64,000 bases of DNA, taken from assembly GCF_004796535.1 (NCBI RefSeq), contig NZ_SPHY01000012.1, positions 18,596 through 82,595 of the forward strand, read 5' to 3'. Below are positions 19,189 through 28,820 of the stretch, piece by piece; the first letter of the stretch is position 1; each line of letters begins with the position of its first letter. A program made the translations under genes and the position numbers. The DNA comes from Sphingomonas flavalba. Lineage in GTDB: Bacteria > Pseudomonadota > Alphaproteobacteria > Sphingomonadales > Sphingomonadaceae. Below the pieces are notes generated by a model. It was not told the origin of the DNA. It saw only the letters and a program-made list of their open reading frames with translations, and did not search any database.

Positions 19189-20094
19189 TCACTCCTCCGG
19201 CAGCCGTTCGGCCCCCGGCGGGTGGAGGCGCAGCCGCGTCACCCGCCGCGCGTCGCCATCGACCACCTCGATGCGCCAGCCACTCGGATGGGTGACGATC
19301 TCGCCGCACTGGGGAATCCGCCCGGCGAGCACGAAGGTCAGCCCGCCCAGCGTGTCGACATCCTCGTCGACCTCCGCCAGCCGCACGTCGACGGTCTCGC
19401 CGACCTCCTCCAGCGTGGCGCGCGCGTCCGCTTCCCACTGGCCATTCTCGCCGTGGACCAGCGCCTCCGGCGCGTGCTCGTCATATTCGTCCTCGATCTC
19501 GCCGACGATCTCCTCGACCAGATCCTCGATGGTGACGAGGCCGTCGGTGCCGGAATATTCGTCGAGCACGATCGCCAGATGGGTGCGCGTCGCCCGCATC
19601 TCGGCCAGCAGGTCGAGCACCCGCATCGACTGCGGCACGTAGCGCGGCTGGCGCATCAGCGTGGCGATCGCCGCCGGGCGCTCCGCGCCGGTCGCCAGGA
19701 TCGAGAACACGTCCTTGACGTGGATCATGCCGATCACCGTGTCCAGGCTGCCGCGGTAGACCGGCAGGCGGCTGTGGCTCGCCTCCGCGAACAGGGCGAC
19801 CAGCGTGTCGAAGCTGGCGGTTTCCGACACGGCGACGATGTCGCCGCGCGGCACCGCGACATGGCCTGCGGTGCGCTCGCCGAAATGCAGCAGGTTGCGG
19901 ACCATCTGCCGTTCGATCGGCGACAGGTCGCCGGCCGCGTCTGGCTCCGGGTCCCCTTCATGCTCCTCGATCGCTTCTTCGATCTGGTCGCGAAGGGTGG
20001 GCTCGCCCTCATTGCCGAACAGGCGCCCGAAAAGCCCATTGAACAGGCCACCCGTTTGCGCCGGATGGCCGCTGCTACTGGAATCGTCTGGCAT
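19189..20094 (-). CDS. corC: CorC/HlyC family CBS-domain protein
   Basis: 301 residues. Two CBS domains (about 75-205) contain VPRGDIVAVSE, HSRLPVYRG, VIGMIHVKDVF and LAIVLDEYSGTDGLVTIEDLVEEIVGEIEDE, followed by a C-terminal CorC/HlyC transporter-associated domain (about 215-295). There is no DUF21 membrane domain, so this is the short soluble form. The family is linked to Mg/Co efflux. It is 12 bases downstream of ybeY, in the conserved miaB-phoH-ybeY-corC order. Confidence 0.93.
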   Translation of the reverse strand: MPDDSSSSGHPAQTGGLFNGLFGRLFGNEGEPTLRDQIEEAIEEHEGDPEPDAAGDLSPIERQMVRNLLHFGERTAGHVAVPRGDIVAVSETASFDTLVALFAEASHSRLPVYRGSLDTVIGMIHVKDVFSILATGAERPAAIATLMRQPRYVPQSMRVLDLLAEMRATRTHLAIVLDEYSGTDGLVTIEDLVEEIVGEIEDEYDEHAPEALVHGENGQWEADARATLEEVGETVDVRLAEVDEDVDTLGGLTFVLAGRIPQCGEIVTHPSGWRIEVVDGDARRVTRLRLHPPGAERLPEE

Positions 20095-20106
20095 CTAGCG
20101 AGCCGG

Positions 20107-20619
20107 TCAGCCCCCCTCGTCGGTGTCGTCATAAGGATCGTGCAGGCCGAGTTTCGCCATGGTTTCGCGCTCCATCGCCTCCATCGCCCCGGCCTCCTCC
20201 GTGCCCTGGTGGTCGTAACCTAGCAAATGATAGGTGCCGTGGACAATCAGATGTATCGCATGGGCGTCAATATCGACGCCGCGCGCCGCCGCTTCCGCCG
20301 CGCAGACCCCGTGCGCCAGCACGATGTCGCCGAGCAGTACCTCGCCGTCGTCGGTATTGGCGAGGGTGGCGAGCATGTCCGGCTCGACCATCGGGAAGGA
20401 CAGGACGTTGGTCGGCTTGTCCTTCCCCCGATATTGCGCGTTCAGCGTGCGGACTTCGTCGTCGTCGGTCAGCCGAACGGCGACCTCGACGGAGAAATCG
20501 GCATCGGCGAGCGCGACGAATGGGCTGTTGCGGATCGCCGCCGTGACGGCGCGCGCGGCCGCGCCATCCCAGTCGGCGGCGGGCCATGCGGGTTCGGCCT
20601 GGACGGCTATGTCAAGCAT
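20107..20619 (-). CDS. ybeY: Endoribonuclease YbeY
   Basis: 170 residues. A single-strand endoribonuclease needed for 16S rRNA 3' maturation and ribosome quality control. The zinc site HxxxHxxGxDH is seen in IVHGTYHLLGYDHQG, and the fold mark RGKDKPTNVLSFPM is present. It lies downstream of phoH in the usual order, but 204 bases containing a perfect 28-bp inverted repeat separate the two genes. Confidence 0.95.
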   Translation of the reverse strand: MLDIAVQAEPAWPAADWDGAAARAVTAAIRNSPFVALADADFSVEVAVRLTDDDEVRTLNAQYRGKDKPTNVLSFPMVEPDMLATLANTDDGEVLLGDIVLAHGVCAAEAAARGVDIDAHAIHLIVHGTYHLLGYDHQGTEEAGAMEAMERETMAKLGLHDPYDDTDEGG

Positions 20620-20662
20620 TCGGGGCCTTCTCTGTGTCCTTCACGTGCGGCCGGGCGGGGCA

Positions 20663-20802
20663 GTCCCTCGACTGCGCTCGGGATGGACGGGGTTGAGAGT
20701 GCGCGCCGATGGCCGGAAGGCGACGCGTGATCGTGCCTGAAGCGCCTGACCAGCTTTCAGGGTTACGAATGAAACCGTCCATCCCGAGCGCAGTCGAGGG
20801 AC
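20663..20802. repeat. Perfect 28-bp inverted repeat element between phoH and ybeY
   Basis: Arms at 20663-20690 and 20775-20802 are exact reverse complements over 28 bases; the left arm begins GTCCCTCGACTGCGCTCGGG. They enclose an 84-base spacer. The arm sequence (CCTCGACTGCGCTCGGGATG) looks like a dispersed chromosomal repeat and is unrelated to the other palindromes in this window. It interrupts an otherwise compact operon, so it looks inserted and could attenuate or process the transcript. Confidence 0.9.
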
Positions 20803-20823
20803 GCACCGAAACCCCGCACCGCA

Positions 20824-21819
<996 letters not shown>

Positions 21820-21952
21820 CCGGACCTTTCATTGGCACGAGTCACGATCCGCAAAATGGGGCGGCGCAGCCTGAAAATCCAGCGCCATCGCGCGCGCCGC
21901 GCATAATCGGCCGGCCGCCCGATGCGGCCGGGCCACAGTTGCGGGCCGCCGA

Positions 21953-23272
21953 TCAGGCGCGCGGCAGGGTGCCGCACGCTTCGCCGCTCAGGCTGTTCGG
22001 CCCCGCCGCAACGATATCGACCTCGACCAGATCGCCGATCGTGCCGCCGATCAGGTGCACCGATTGCAGCCAGGGCGATTTGCCGATCCACTGGCCGGGG
22101 AGCTTGCCCTTGCGTTCCAGCAGCACGCTGGTCCGCCGCCCGACGGTTGCTTCGTTGAACGCCATCTGGCGGGCGTTGATCGCCGCCTGCAGCCGGCGCA
22201 GCCGCTCGTCCATCACCTCGGGCGCGATCTGGTCGGCCATGGTTGCCGCCGGGGTGCCGGGGCGGGGGGAATATTTGAAGCTGTAGGCCTGTGCGTAGTC
22301 GGCGCGGTCGACGATATCCAGCGTCGCCGCGAACTCGGCCTCGGTCTCGCCCGGGAAGCCGACGATGAAGTCGCCGGACAGGGCGATGTCTGGGCGCGCT
22401 GCCCGCACCCGGTCGATGACCCGCAGGTAGCTGGCGGTGTCGTGGCTGCGGTTCATCGCCTTCAGCACCCGGTCGCTGCCCGACTGCACCGGCAGATGGA
22501 GGAACGGCATCAGCTTGGCGATGTCGCGGTGCGCGGCGATCAGCCCGTCGCTCATGTCGTTGGGGTGGCTGGTGGTGTAGCGGATGCGGGCGATGCCGGG
22601 GATCAGCGCGATCGCCTCGATCAGGTCGTGCAGCCCGCGCCCGGCTTCGTCGGCCCAGGCGTTGACGTTCTGGCCGAGCAGGGTGATTTCCTTCGCGCCG
22701 GCGTCGGCCAGCGCCTTCGCCTCGTCGACGATCGCCGCCCACGGCCGGCTTATCTCCGCCCCGCGGGTGTAGGGGACGACGCAATAGGTGCAGAATTTGT
22801 CGCAGCCCTCCTGCACGGTCAGGAAGGCGCTGGGGCCGCTGCGGCGTCGGGCGGGCAGGGCGCCGAACTTCGAATCGGCCGGCATGTCGGTGTCGACCGC
22901 GCTTTCGCCGCGCGCCGCCCGCGCGACCAAGCCGGGCAGATGGTGGTAGGCCTGCGGGCCGACGACGATGTCGACATCGCGGGTCCGGCGCACCACTTCC
23001 TCCCCCTCCGCCTGGGCGACGCAGCCGGCGAGAGCGACCATCGGCCGGCTGCCGTCTTCCCGGCGCAGGCGGCCGATGTCGGAATAGACCTTGTCGACCG
23101 CCTTCTCGCGGATGTGGCAGGTGTTGAGCACCACCAGATCGGCGTCGTCGGCACCGGCCGCCGGCGTCATCCCCTCGGCGGTGAGCAGTTCGGTCATCCG
23201 CTCGCCGTCATAGACGTTCATCTGGCAACCGAACGACTTGACGTGGAAGCGGCGGGGAAGCGGGCGGTCCAT
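21953..23272 (-). CDS. miaB: tRNA-2-methylthio-N6-dimethylallyladenosine synthase
   Basis: 439 residues. A radical-SAM methylthiotransferase that adds the 2-methylthio group to i6A37 of tRNAs. The N-terminal MTTase domain begins [16 protein letters not shown] with cluster cysteines (also NTCHIREKA and ALAGCVAQ). The radical-SAM CxxxCxxC is CDKFCTYC in [19 protein letters not shown], and a TRAM domain lies at the C-terminus. Full length for the family. A tight 8-base gap separates it from plsC upstream. Confidence 0.96.
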   Translation of the reverse strand: MDRPLPRRFHVKSFGCQMNVYDGERMTELLTAEGMTPAAGADDADLVVLNTCHIREKAVDKVYSDIGRLRREDGSRPMVALAGCVAQAEGEEVVRRTRDVDIVVGPQAYHHLPGLVARAARGESAVDTDMPADSKFGALPARRRSGPSAFLTVQEGCDKFCTYCVVPYTRGAEISRPWAAIVDEAKALADAGAKEITLLGQNVNAWADEAGRGLHDLIEAIALIPGIARIRYTTSHPNDMSDGLIAAHRDIAKLMPFLHLPVQSGSDRVLKAMNRSHDTASYLRVIDRVRAARPDIALSGDFIVGFPGETEAEFAATLDIVDRADYAQAYSFKYSPRPGTPAATMADQIAPEVMDERLRRLQAAINARQMAFNEATVGRRTSVLLERKGKLPGQWIGKSPWLQSVHLIGGTIGDLVEVDIVAAGPNSLSGEACGTLPRA

Positions 23273-23280
23273 CGGCGGCG

Positions 23281-24060
23281 CTATAGGCCCGCCTTGCCGC
23301 CCTGGGAAGCCGACAGCGCCGTGCGGATCCGCTCGCGCGCTTCATGAGCAATCGCCTTGCGGTCGCCGATCGGCGCCGGGTCGAATGGCTCCAGCCAGCG
23401 GATCGTTACCGCGAAGCCGCCGGGCCGGGCGAGCAGCCGCCGGGCATTGTCCAGCCCCGGTTCGTCGCCGACCCAGGCGACGGCGGCGCTGTCCGGCCCG
23501 AAATCGAGCAGCACTGGCTGGATGCGCATCGGCCGGGGCGGCGGCGCCATCACCGCGAACAGCGCCGGCTTGAACGGCAGCAGGCCATGGCCGTCGGTGG
23601 TCGTCCCTTCCGGGAAGATCGCAATTGGCTGGCGCGCGTCCAGCGCGGCGCGGATCGCCGCCACCTGCGCGCCGACGTTCAGCCGATCGGCGCGGGCGAC
23701 GAACACCGTGTTGTTCAGCCTGGCCAGCCAGCCGACGATGGGCGCCCGCGCCACTCCGTCGTGGGCGACGAACGCTGCGCCGCTCGCCCCGCCGAGGATG
23801 CAGATGTCGATCCAGCTCAGATGGTTGGCGACGTAGAATACGTCCGCTTCCACCCGCGCCCCGTTCGTCGCCACCCGCGCGCCGCAGATGCGGGCGACGG
23901 CGCCCAGGAACCGGCGCGGCCAGGGCGATGGCCGCCGCGCCAGCCGCCAGGCGAGGTGGAGCAGCAGGCAGAGGAAGATGAGGATGAGCAGAGCGGCGAG
24001 GCGCGCCAGCGCCCGGATGCCGCCCAGCGGGTCAGCCCTTGCGATCGAGGCTGACGCCAT
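23281..24060 (-). CDS. plsC: 1-acyl-sn-glycerol-3-phosphate acyltransferase
   Basis: 259 residues. An N-terminal membrane segment (about 17-40, [15 protein letters not shown]) anchors the protein at the inner membrane. The acyltransferase motif HX4D is NHLSWID and the acceptor-binding motif is FPEGTTTDG. It acylates lysophosphatidic acid to phosphatidic acid in phospholipid synthesis. Its first 29 bases overlap the end of fur, so translation is probably coupled. Confidence 0.92.
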   Translation of the reverse strand: MASASIARADPLGGIRALARLAALLILIFLCLLLHLAWRLARRPSPWPRRFLGAVARICGARVATNGARVEADVFYVANHLSWIDICILGGASGAAFVAHDGVARAPIVGWLARLNNTVFVARADRLNVGAQVAAIRAALDARQPIAIFPEGTTTDGHGLLPFKPALFAVMAPPPRPMRIQPVLLDFGPDSAAVAWVGDEPGLDNARRLLARPGGFAVTIRWLEPFDPAPIGDRKAIAHEARERIRTALSASQGGKAGL

Positions 24061-24454
24061 ACAGCTCCATGCGGTGGTCGACGAGGCGATAGCCCAGCCG
24101 CTCGGCGATCAGCCGCTGCAACTGTTCGACTTCGGGGTCGACGAACTCGATGACCTTGCCGGTCTCGACGTCGATCAGATGGTCGTGATGCGCCTCCGGC
24201 GCCGCTTCGTAGCGGGCACGGCCGTCGCCGAAATCATGGCGTTCGAGGATGCCGGCTTCCTCGAACAGCCGGACCGTGCGGTAGACGGTGGCGATCGAGA
24301 TGCCCGAATCGATCGCCGCCGCGCGGGCGTGCAGCTTCTCCACATCGGGATGGTCGTCGGACTCCGAAAGCACACGGGCGATGACGCGCCGCTGCTCGGT
24401 GATGCGGAGGCCCTTTTCGGCGCAAAGCGCTTCTACGTCGATGGTCCGGCTCAT
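24032..24454 (-). CDS. fur: Ferric uptake regulator family protein
   Basis: 140 residues. The winged-helix domain contains LRITEQRRVIARVL and ISIATVYRTVRLFEEAGIL; the metal-binding/dimerisation part contains HDFGDGRARYE, HHDHLIDVETGKVIEF and [26 protein letters not shown]. The C-terminal cysteine pairs of enterobacterial Fur are absent, as is usual in alphaproteobacteria. The HHDHLID plus GKVIEF pattern favours Fur over Zur or PerR. It overlaps plsC downstream. Confidence 0.93.
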   Translation of the reverse strand: MSRTIDVEALCAEKGLRITEQRRVIARVLSESDDHPDVEKLHARAAAIDSGISIATVYRTVRLFEEAGILERHDFGDGRARYEAAPEAHHDHLIDVETGKVIEFVDPEVEQLQRLIAERLGYRLVDHRMELYGVSLDRKG

Positions 24455-24525
24455 GGCGATTGTGTAGCCGCTTTCCTGCGGTTGGCAAAGCCGCCGGAAA
24501 GCGTCCGGCGGCTTCGCGGATCGAT

Positions 24526-24939
24526 CTAGCGCTTGCGGCGCTGGGTGCCGAGGCCAATCTTCTTGGCCAGCGAGCGGCGCTGTTCGGCGTAATTCGGCGC
24601 AACCATCGGGTAATCAGACGGAAGGCCCCATTTGGCGCGGTACTGGTCCGGGGTCATCTGGTAATGGGTCATCAGATGCCGCTTCAGCATCTTCAGTTTC
24701 TTGCCGTCTTCCAGACAGACGATGTAATCCGGCTTGACCGAGGCGCGCACCGAGACCTTCGGCTCCTGCTTCACTTCCGGTTCTTCGGCGGCCTGCCCCA
24801 GACCAGCCAGCGCACCGTGCACATTCTGTATGAGCGCGGGAATGTCGGACACCGCGACGCTATTGTTGCTGACATGCGCGGCCACGATATCGGCGGTCAA
24901 CGTGATGAGCGTTTCGCTCAGTTCGGATGCTTCGGACAT
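24526..24939 (-). CDS. mucR: Ros/MucR family transcriptional regulator
   Basis: 137 residues. The conserved C-terminal half (about 68-135) carries the Ros/MucR DNA-binding domain: [18 protein letters not shown] followed by [20 protein letters not shown] and [16 protein letters not shown]. The metal site reads Cys-x2-Asp-x9-His-x3-His, with Asp in place of the second Cys of Ros. It is expected to repress AT-rich promoters, including its own. The 119 bases upstream are conspicuously AT-rich. Confidence 0.93.
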   Translation of the reverse strand: MSEASELSETLITLTADIVAAHVSNNSVAVSDIPALIQNVHGALAGLGQAAEEPEVKQEPKVSVRASVKPDYIVCLEDGKKLKMLKRHLMTHYQMTPDQYRAKWGLPSDYPMVAPNYAEQRRSLAKKIGLGTQRRKR

Positions 24940-25058
24940 GTCTGCGACTTTCTTCTGAAGGGACAGTCATTTCGACTGCGTCGGGTCTCATGTCCTGATG
25001 ATAGAATAAATACAAGGGCCGCTACAGGAAAATCAGGGCGTTTTTCTATAATTCATCA
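24940..25058. promoter_or_regulatory. AT-rich control region upstream of mucR
   Basis: Unlike the rest of the window this gap holds AT-rich stretches (AGAATAAATACAAG, TTTTTCTATAATTC). A 13-base palindrome ATCATTAAATGAT sits next to it at 25055-25067, overlapping the rimI stop. MucR proteins bind AT-rich DNA and commonly autoregulate, so this is the likely mucR promoter/operator. I could not assign confident -35/-10 boxes. Confidence 0.45.
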
Positions 25059-25532
25059 TTAAATGATTGGCAGGTTTCGTTTATAGGTTAGTGCATCGCG
25101 CGCGATTCCATCGCGGCCGCGATAATAGCCTGCGCGCCGGCCGACCTGGCGGAAGCCGTTGCGCTCGTAGAGCGCGATCGCCGGATTTCCTTCACGCACT
25201 TCCAGATGCAGCGCGGTTACGTTCAGTGCGCGGGCCTCGGCGACCACCCGGTCGAGCAGGGCGGTGCCGATGCCGCGCTGGCGGTGCTGCGGCCGGACCC
25301 CGATCAGCAGCAGTTCGCCCTCGCCGGCGATCGCTCGGCTCAGCGCAAAGCCGGCGGGCTCGCCGTCCGCGCGCGCGATCAGCAGCCAGCTCCCCATCAT
25401 GCCCAGGATCCCGGCGCATTGCGGGTCGGTCCACGCTTCGCCGAAAGTCGGGTCGAAGCTGTCCGCCATCACCTGCATCACCGCCCCCAGATTGGCCGTG
25501 CTGCCGGCGGTGATCGTGACAGAGGCCACCAT
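25059..25532 (-). CDS. rimI: Ribosomal protein S18-alanine N-acetyltransferase (GNAT)
   Basis: 157 residues, one GNAT domain. The acetyl-CoA loop is IGVRPQHRQRGIGTALLDRV, followed by LHLEVREGNPAIALYERNGF, a typical RimI motif. It acetylates the N-terminal Ala of S18, or related substrates. It starts 6 bases after the stop of tsaB; this tsaB-rimI pair is a common arrangement. Confidence 0.9.
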   Translation of the reverse strand: MVASVTITAGSTANLGAVMQVMADSFDPTFGEAWTDPQCAGILGMMGSWLLIARADGEPAGFALSRAIAGEGELLLIGVRPQHRQRGIGTALLDRVVAEARALNVTALHLEVREGNPAIALYERNGFRQVGRRAGYYRGRDGIARDALTYKRNLPII

Positions 25533-25538
25533 CGCCGG

Positions 25539-26171
25539 TCAGTGCACCGGCGCGGCGCCGGGCAGGCGTGCGTCCGGCCCGCGCCCGTAGATCGGGCTGG
25601 GGGTGAGCGCGGTGAAGCCGGCGGGGAGCAGGCATACGGCGCGGGCGTCCGGCGCCGCATCGCCCAGCGGCCGGTCGCCGCGCAGCGCCGCCAGCCGTGC
25701 CGCGGCGGATCCGACCAGCGGCAGCGCGCCGACCGCGGCGAGCGCGGCGTCGGGCGGCAGCGAGGCGAGCGGGGCGGTTTCGTGCATCGGGCCGGCGGCG
25801 AAGGGGTGGATGAAATATTCTCCATGCCCCCCGATCAGCACGACGGCAAGCATGTCCGGCGCATCCGGCGCGGCGAAGGCGCTGGCGGCGGCCAGCGCGG
25901 TCGACGAGAATCCGCCGACCGTCGCGCCCCAGCCGAGCGCCAGCGCGCGCGCCGCCGCCAGGCCGACGCGCACGCCGGTGAAGCTGCCTGGCCCGCAATC
26001 GACGAGGATATGATCGGCGCGTCCCCCGCCCGGCAGCGCCGCGATCATCGGCACCAGCCGTTCGGCATGGCCGCGCCCGACGCTTTCATGGCCGTGCGCG
26101 ACCAGCCGGTCGTCGTCGTACAGGGCGACCGAGCAGGCCGTCGTCGCGGTCTCGATCGCCAGCGTGCGCAA
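25539..26171 (-). CDS. tsaB: tRNA t6A synthesis protein TsaB
   Basis: 210 residues from a TTG at 26171-26169. Homology begins right there (LAIETATTACSVALYDDD), and extending further upstream would run through the nitroreductase gene in another frame. Family marks are GHAERLVPMIAAL and VDCGPGSFTGVRVGLAAARAL. TsaB is the inactive ASKHA partner of TsaD in forming threonylcarbamoyladenosine at tRNA A37. It starts 4 bases after the nitroreductase stop and is followed by rimI. The TTG start is inferred, not shown. Confidence 0.9.
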   Translation of the reverse strand: MRTLAIETATTACSVALYDDDRLVAHGHESVGRGHAERLVPMIAALPGGGRADHILVDCGPGSFTGVRVGLAAARALALGWGATVGGFSSTALAAASAFAAPDAPDMLAVVLIGGHGEYFIHPFAAGPMHETAPLASLPPDAALAAVGALPLVGSAAARLAALRGDRPLGDAAPDARAVCLLPAGFTALTPSPIYGRGPDARLPGAAPVH

Positions 26172-26175
26172 CGGG

Positions 26176-26769
26176 TCAGGCGATCCGGTTGAACCGTTCG
26201 AACGGCGGGCGCGGCAGCCGGTCGAAAATCGTCGACGGGTCACCGTGGCCAAGCGTCGCGATGAAATTGGATTTGACGGATGGCGTGTCGGCGAAGAACG
26301 CCGCGTCGACGGCCGCGTTGTCGAAGCCGGACATCGGCCCGGTGTCGAGGCCGAGGACGCGCGCGGCGATGATCAGATAGGCGCCCTGCAGCGAACTGTT
26401 GCGCATCGCATGTTCGCGGCGCAGCGCGTCCTTGCCGTCGAACCAGCTTTTCGCATCGGTGTGGGGGAAGAATTCGGGCAGATATTCGTGGAAATCCTGG
26501 TCCATGCCGATGATGACCGTCACCGGCGCCTTGCGGATCTTGGCGCCGTTGGTGCCGGATGCCAGCGCCGCCAGCCTGTCCTTCGCGTCCTGGCTGATGC
26601 ACCAGACCAGCCGCGCCGGTAGCTGGTTGGCCGATGTCGGCCCCATCTTCATCAGCTCCCAGATCGCGCGGAGCTGGTCTTCGCCGACCGGTTCGTCGGT
26701 ATAGCCGTTATAGGTCCGCGCGGTGCGGAAGATCTGGTCGAGTGCCTCGGGCGGCAGCGGTGCGGCCAT
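26176..26769 (-). CDS. Malonic semialdehyde reductase / nitroreductase family (RutE-like)
   Basis: 197 residues, FMN-dependent nitroreductase fold. The segments TARTYNGYTDEPVGEDQLR, MKMGPTSANQLPAR, SLQGAYLIIAARVLGLDTGPMSGFDN and FIATLGHGDP match the RutE/HadB group. That group reduces malonic semialdehyde or 3-hydroxypropionate precursors. There are no rut pyrimidine-degradation genes nearby, so the true substrate is uncertain. It stands upstream of tsaB in a tight minus-strand run. Confidence 0.88.
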   Translation of the reverse strand: MAAPLPPEALDQIFRTARTYNGYTDEPVGEDQLRAIWELMKMGPTSANQLPARLVWCISQDAKDRLAALASGTNGAKIRKAPVTVIIGMDQDFHEYLPEFFPHTDAKSWFDGKDALRREHAMRNSSLQGAYLIIAARVLGLDTGPMSGFDNAAVDAAFFADTPSVKSNFIATLGHGDPSTIFDRLPRPPFERFNRIA

Positions 26770-26802
26770 GGTCGGTCCTTCTGCGGGGCTGGTACCGGGC
26801 GG

Positions 26803-27387
26803 TCAGATCGCGCGGACTTCGGTCACTTCCGGCACGTAGTGCTTGAGCAGCGTCTCGATCCCGCGCTTCAGCGTCGCGGTCGACGACGGGCAGCCGGAGC
26901 AGGCGCCCTGCATGTGCAGGCTGACGACGCCGTCGCTGAACCCGCGATAGAGGATGTCGCCGCCGTCATTGGCCACCGCCGGGCGGACCCGCGTCTCGAT
27001 CAGTTCGCGGATCTGCGCGACGACGTCGGCATCTTCCGGCGCGTCGCCATAATCGGTGTCGTCCTCCTCGATCGCGATCGCCGCGGCGGAGCCGGTGCGG
27101 AACAGCGGCATGTCGCCGGCGAAATGGTCGAGCAACACGCCCAGGATCTGGGGCTTGGCGTCGCGCCAGGCAGCGCCGGATCCGATTGTCACCGATATGA
27201 AGTCGCGCCCGAAGAACACACCTTCGACATCGCCCAGCGAGAACAGCGCTTCGGCGAGCGGCGAGGCGTCCGCGTCTTCCGGCGTCGCGAAATCCCGGGT
27301 GCCGACCTCCATGACCGTGCGGCCGGGGAGGAACTTGACGGTTGCCGGGTTGGGGGTGGTTTCGGTCTCGATCAGCATGGCCGTCAT
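26803..27387 (-). CDS. nfuA: NifU-like iron-sulfur scaffold protein (Nfu)
   Basis: 194 residues. An N-terminal Nfu_N domain (about 5-95, TETTPNPATVKFLPGR) and a C-terminal NifU domain (about 120-190) with the cluster-binding CxxC in GACSGCPSSTATLKRG. It carries [4Fe-4S] clusters to target enzymes. MiaB, KorB and SdaA in this window are cluster enzymes. The Met at residue 4 is an alternative start. Confidence 0.92.
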   Translation of the reverse strand: MTAMLIETETTPNPATVKFLPGRTVMEVGTRDFATPEDADASPLAEALFSLGDVEGVFFGRDFISVTIGSGAAWRDAKPQILGVLLDHFAGDMPLFRTGSAAAIAIEEDDTDYGDAPEDADVVAQIRELIETRVRPAVANDGGDILYRGFSDGVVSLHMQGACSGCPSSTATLKRGIETLLKHYVPEVTEVRAI

Positions 27388-27454
27388 GTGGGCCTGCCGG
27401 TGCGCGCGATCAACCCTGAAAGCCGGTCGGGGAAGGCCAAATTTCCATGCCGGT

Positions 27455-28753
27455 TCAGCGTGGCGTCGCGGCGAGCCGGCTCATCAGCACCGCGGCGCGC
27501 GTCGCCTGCCGCTCGAAACTGCCCAGGTCGACCGTCTCGCCCGGCGCGTGATCGCCTTCGCTCGACGGGCCGAGGCCGACCAGCCCGGCGACGTCGGCGG
27601 CGACGAAGGCGATGTCGCCGGCGCCGCGCTTCAGCGGGTCGAGCGGCGCCTGCTCCGGCAAACCGAGGTCGCGGTTGACGCCGTTCAACGTGGCGAGCAG
27701 CGCGCGGTTGCCGTCGGTCGGCGCCATCGCCGGATAGCCTTCCTCGAAGCGGATCGTCGCCTTCGCGCCGGCCAGCGGCTGGTCGACGATCGCCTGCATC
27801 CGGGCGCGGACGCGTTCGGTCTGCGCGTTGCTCAGCGTCCGCATGTCGCCGCGCGCGATCGCCTGTTCGGCGATGATGTTGCTCTTGCCGGCAGCGGTGC
27901 CGCGGATCCCCTGGCCGTCAAGCGCCGCCTGCGCGCCGCCCAGGACCAGCCCGACGTTGAAGGTCAGGTTCGGTTCCGGCAGCTCGCGCCGGAACGTGTC
28001 GATGATCCGCGCCATCTCATAGACGGCGCCGTTGCCGGCGGAGGTGCTGAAGATGCCGCTGGAATGGCCGCCGCGGGCGGTGACGGTCAGCGTCCAGCTC
28101 GTCGAGCTGCGCCGGGCGATGCTGCCCATGTCCTTGCCGTCGACCACCGAGAGCCCTTCGAAGTCGAGGGCGGCGTCGGCGCGCTTGCCGGCTTCGATCA
28201 GGTCGCGCCGCGCCAGCGGGATCGGATCGCCGACATCTTCCTCGTCGCCGGTCAGTACCACTTCGATGTCGGCGTTCTTCAACGTGCCCGCCGCCTTCAT
28301 CGCGCGCAGCGCCGCGAGCATCACCACGACGCCGCCCTTGTCGTCCGACGCGCCGGGACCTTCGCCCTTGTCGCCCTTGCGGGTGAAGGTCTGGAACGGT
28401 GAATCCTTTTCGAACACCGTATCCAGATGGCCGATCAGCAGCAGCCGCTTGCCCCGTCCGTTGCCCTTGTGCACCGCGATCAGGTGTCCGGCGCGCTTGG
28501 CCTCCGCCATCGGCACCCAGCGCGTTTCGAAGCCGAGCGCGTCCAGCTCCGGCTTGACCATCGCGCCGACCTCGGTGACGCCGGGCAGGTTCAGCGTGCC
28601 CGAATTGACGTTGACCAGCTTTTCGAGCAGCGCGACGTTGCGCTCCTGTTCCGCTGCAACGATTGCGGCCATCTTCTTCTCGGCGGTGCTCGGCGCGGCA
28701 TGGAGCGGCCCGGCGATCAGCGCGGCGGCGACGGCAAAAGGCAGCAATTTCAT
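27455..28753 (-). CDS. M20 family metallopeptidase (carboxypeptidase G2-like), exported
   Basis: 432 residues with a signal peptide (about 1-19, ending GPLHA). Zinc ligands and catalytic residues are visible: His and Asp in LIGHLDTVFE, Asp in GASDDKGG, the Glu pair in TGDEEDVGDP, and the late His in EGDHAPGETVDLG. This pattern fits glutamate carboxypeptidase. It would release C-terminal Glu from folate-type or peptide substrates in the periplasm. It is distinct from the AbgB-like M20 enzyme at 16210. It stands alone between nfu and an AspH-like gene. Confidence 0.9.
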   Translation of the reverse strand: MKLLPFAVAAALIAGPLHAAPSTAEKKMAAIVAAEQERNVALLEKLVNVNSGTLNLPGVTEVGAMVKPELDALGFETRWVPMAEAKRAGHLIAVHKGNGRGKRLLLIGHLDTVFEKDSPFQTFTRKGDKGEGPGASDDKGGVVVMLAALRAMKAAGTLKNADIEVVLTGDEEDVGDPIPLARRDLIEAGKRADAALDFEGLSVVDGKDMGSIARRSSTSWTLTVTARGGHSSGIFSTSAGNGAVYEMARIIDTFRRELPEPNLTFNVGLVLGGAQAALDGQGIRGTAAGKSNIIAEQAIARGDMRTLSNAQTERVRARMQAIVDQPLAGAKATIRFEEGYPAMAPTDGNRALLATLNGVNRDLGLPEQAPLDPLKRGAGDIAFVAADVAGLVGLGPSSEGDHAPGETVDLGSFERQATRAAVLMSRLAATPR

Positions 28754-28820
28754 TCGGTCATCCTCTCTGCCCGCGTTTTTTGCAGAAGCAGGCGGGAAAG
28801 GAAAGCGCGGCGGCGGGTAT

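Noticed and set aside
25539..26252. tsaB starting at 26252
   Set aside because: The extra N-terminal residues (MATVTRRRFSTGCRARRS) are out-of-frame nitroreductase codons and do not match TsaB, whose conserved start is at the TTG 26171.
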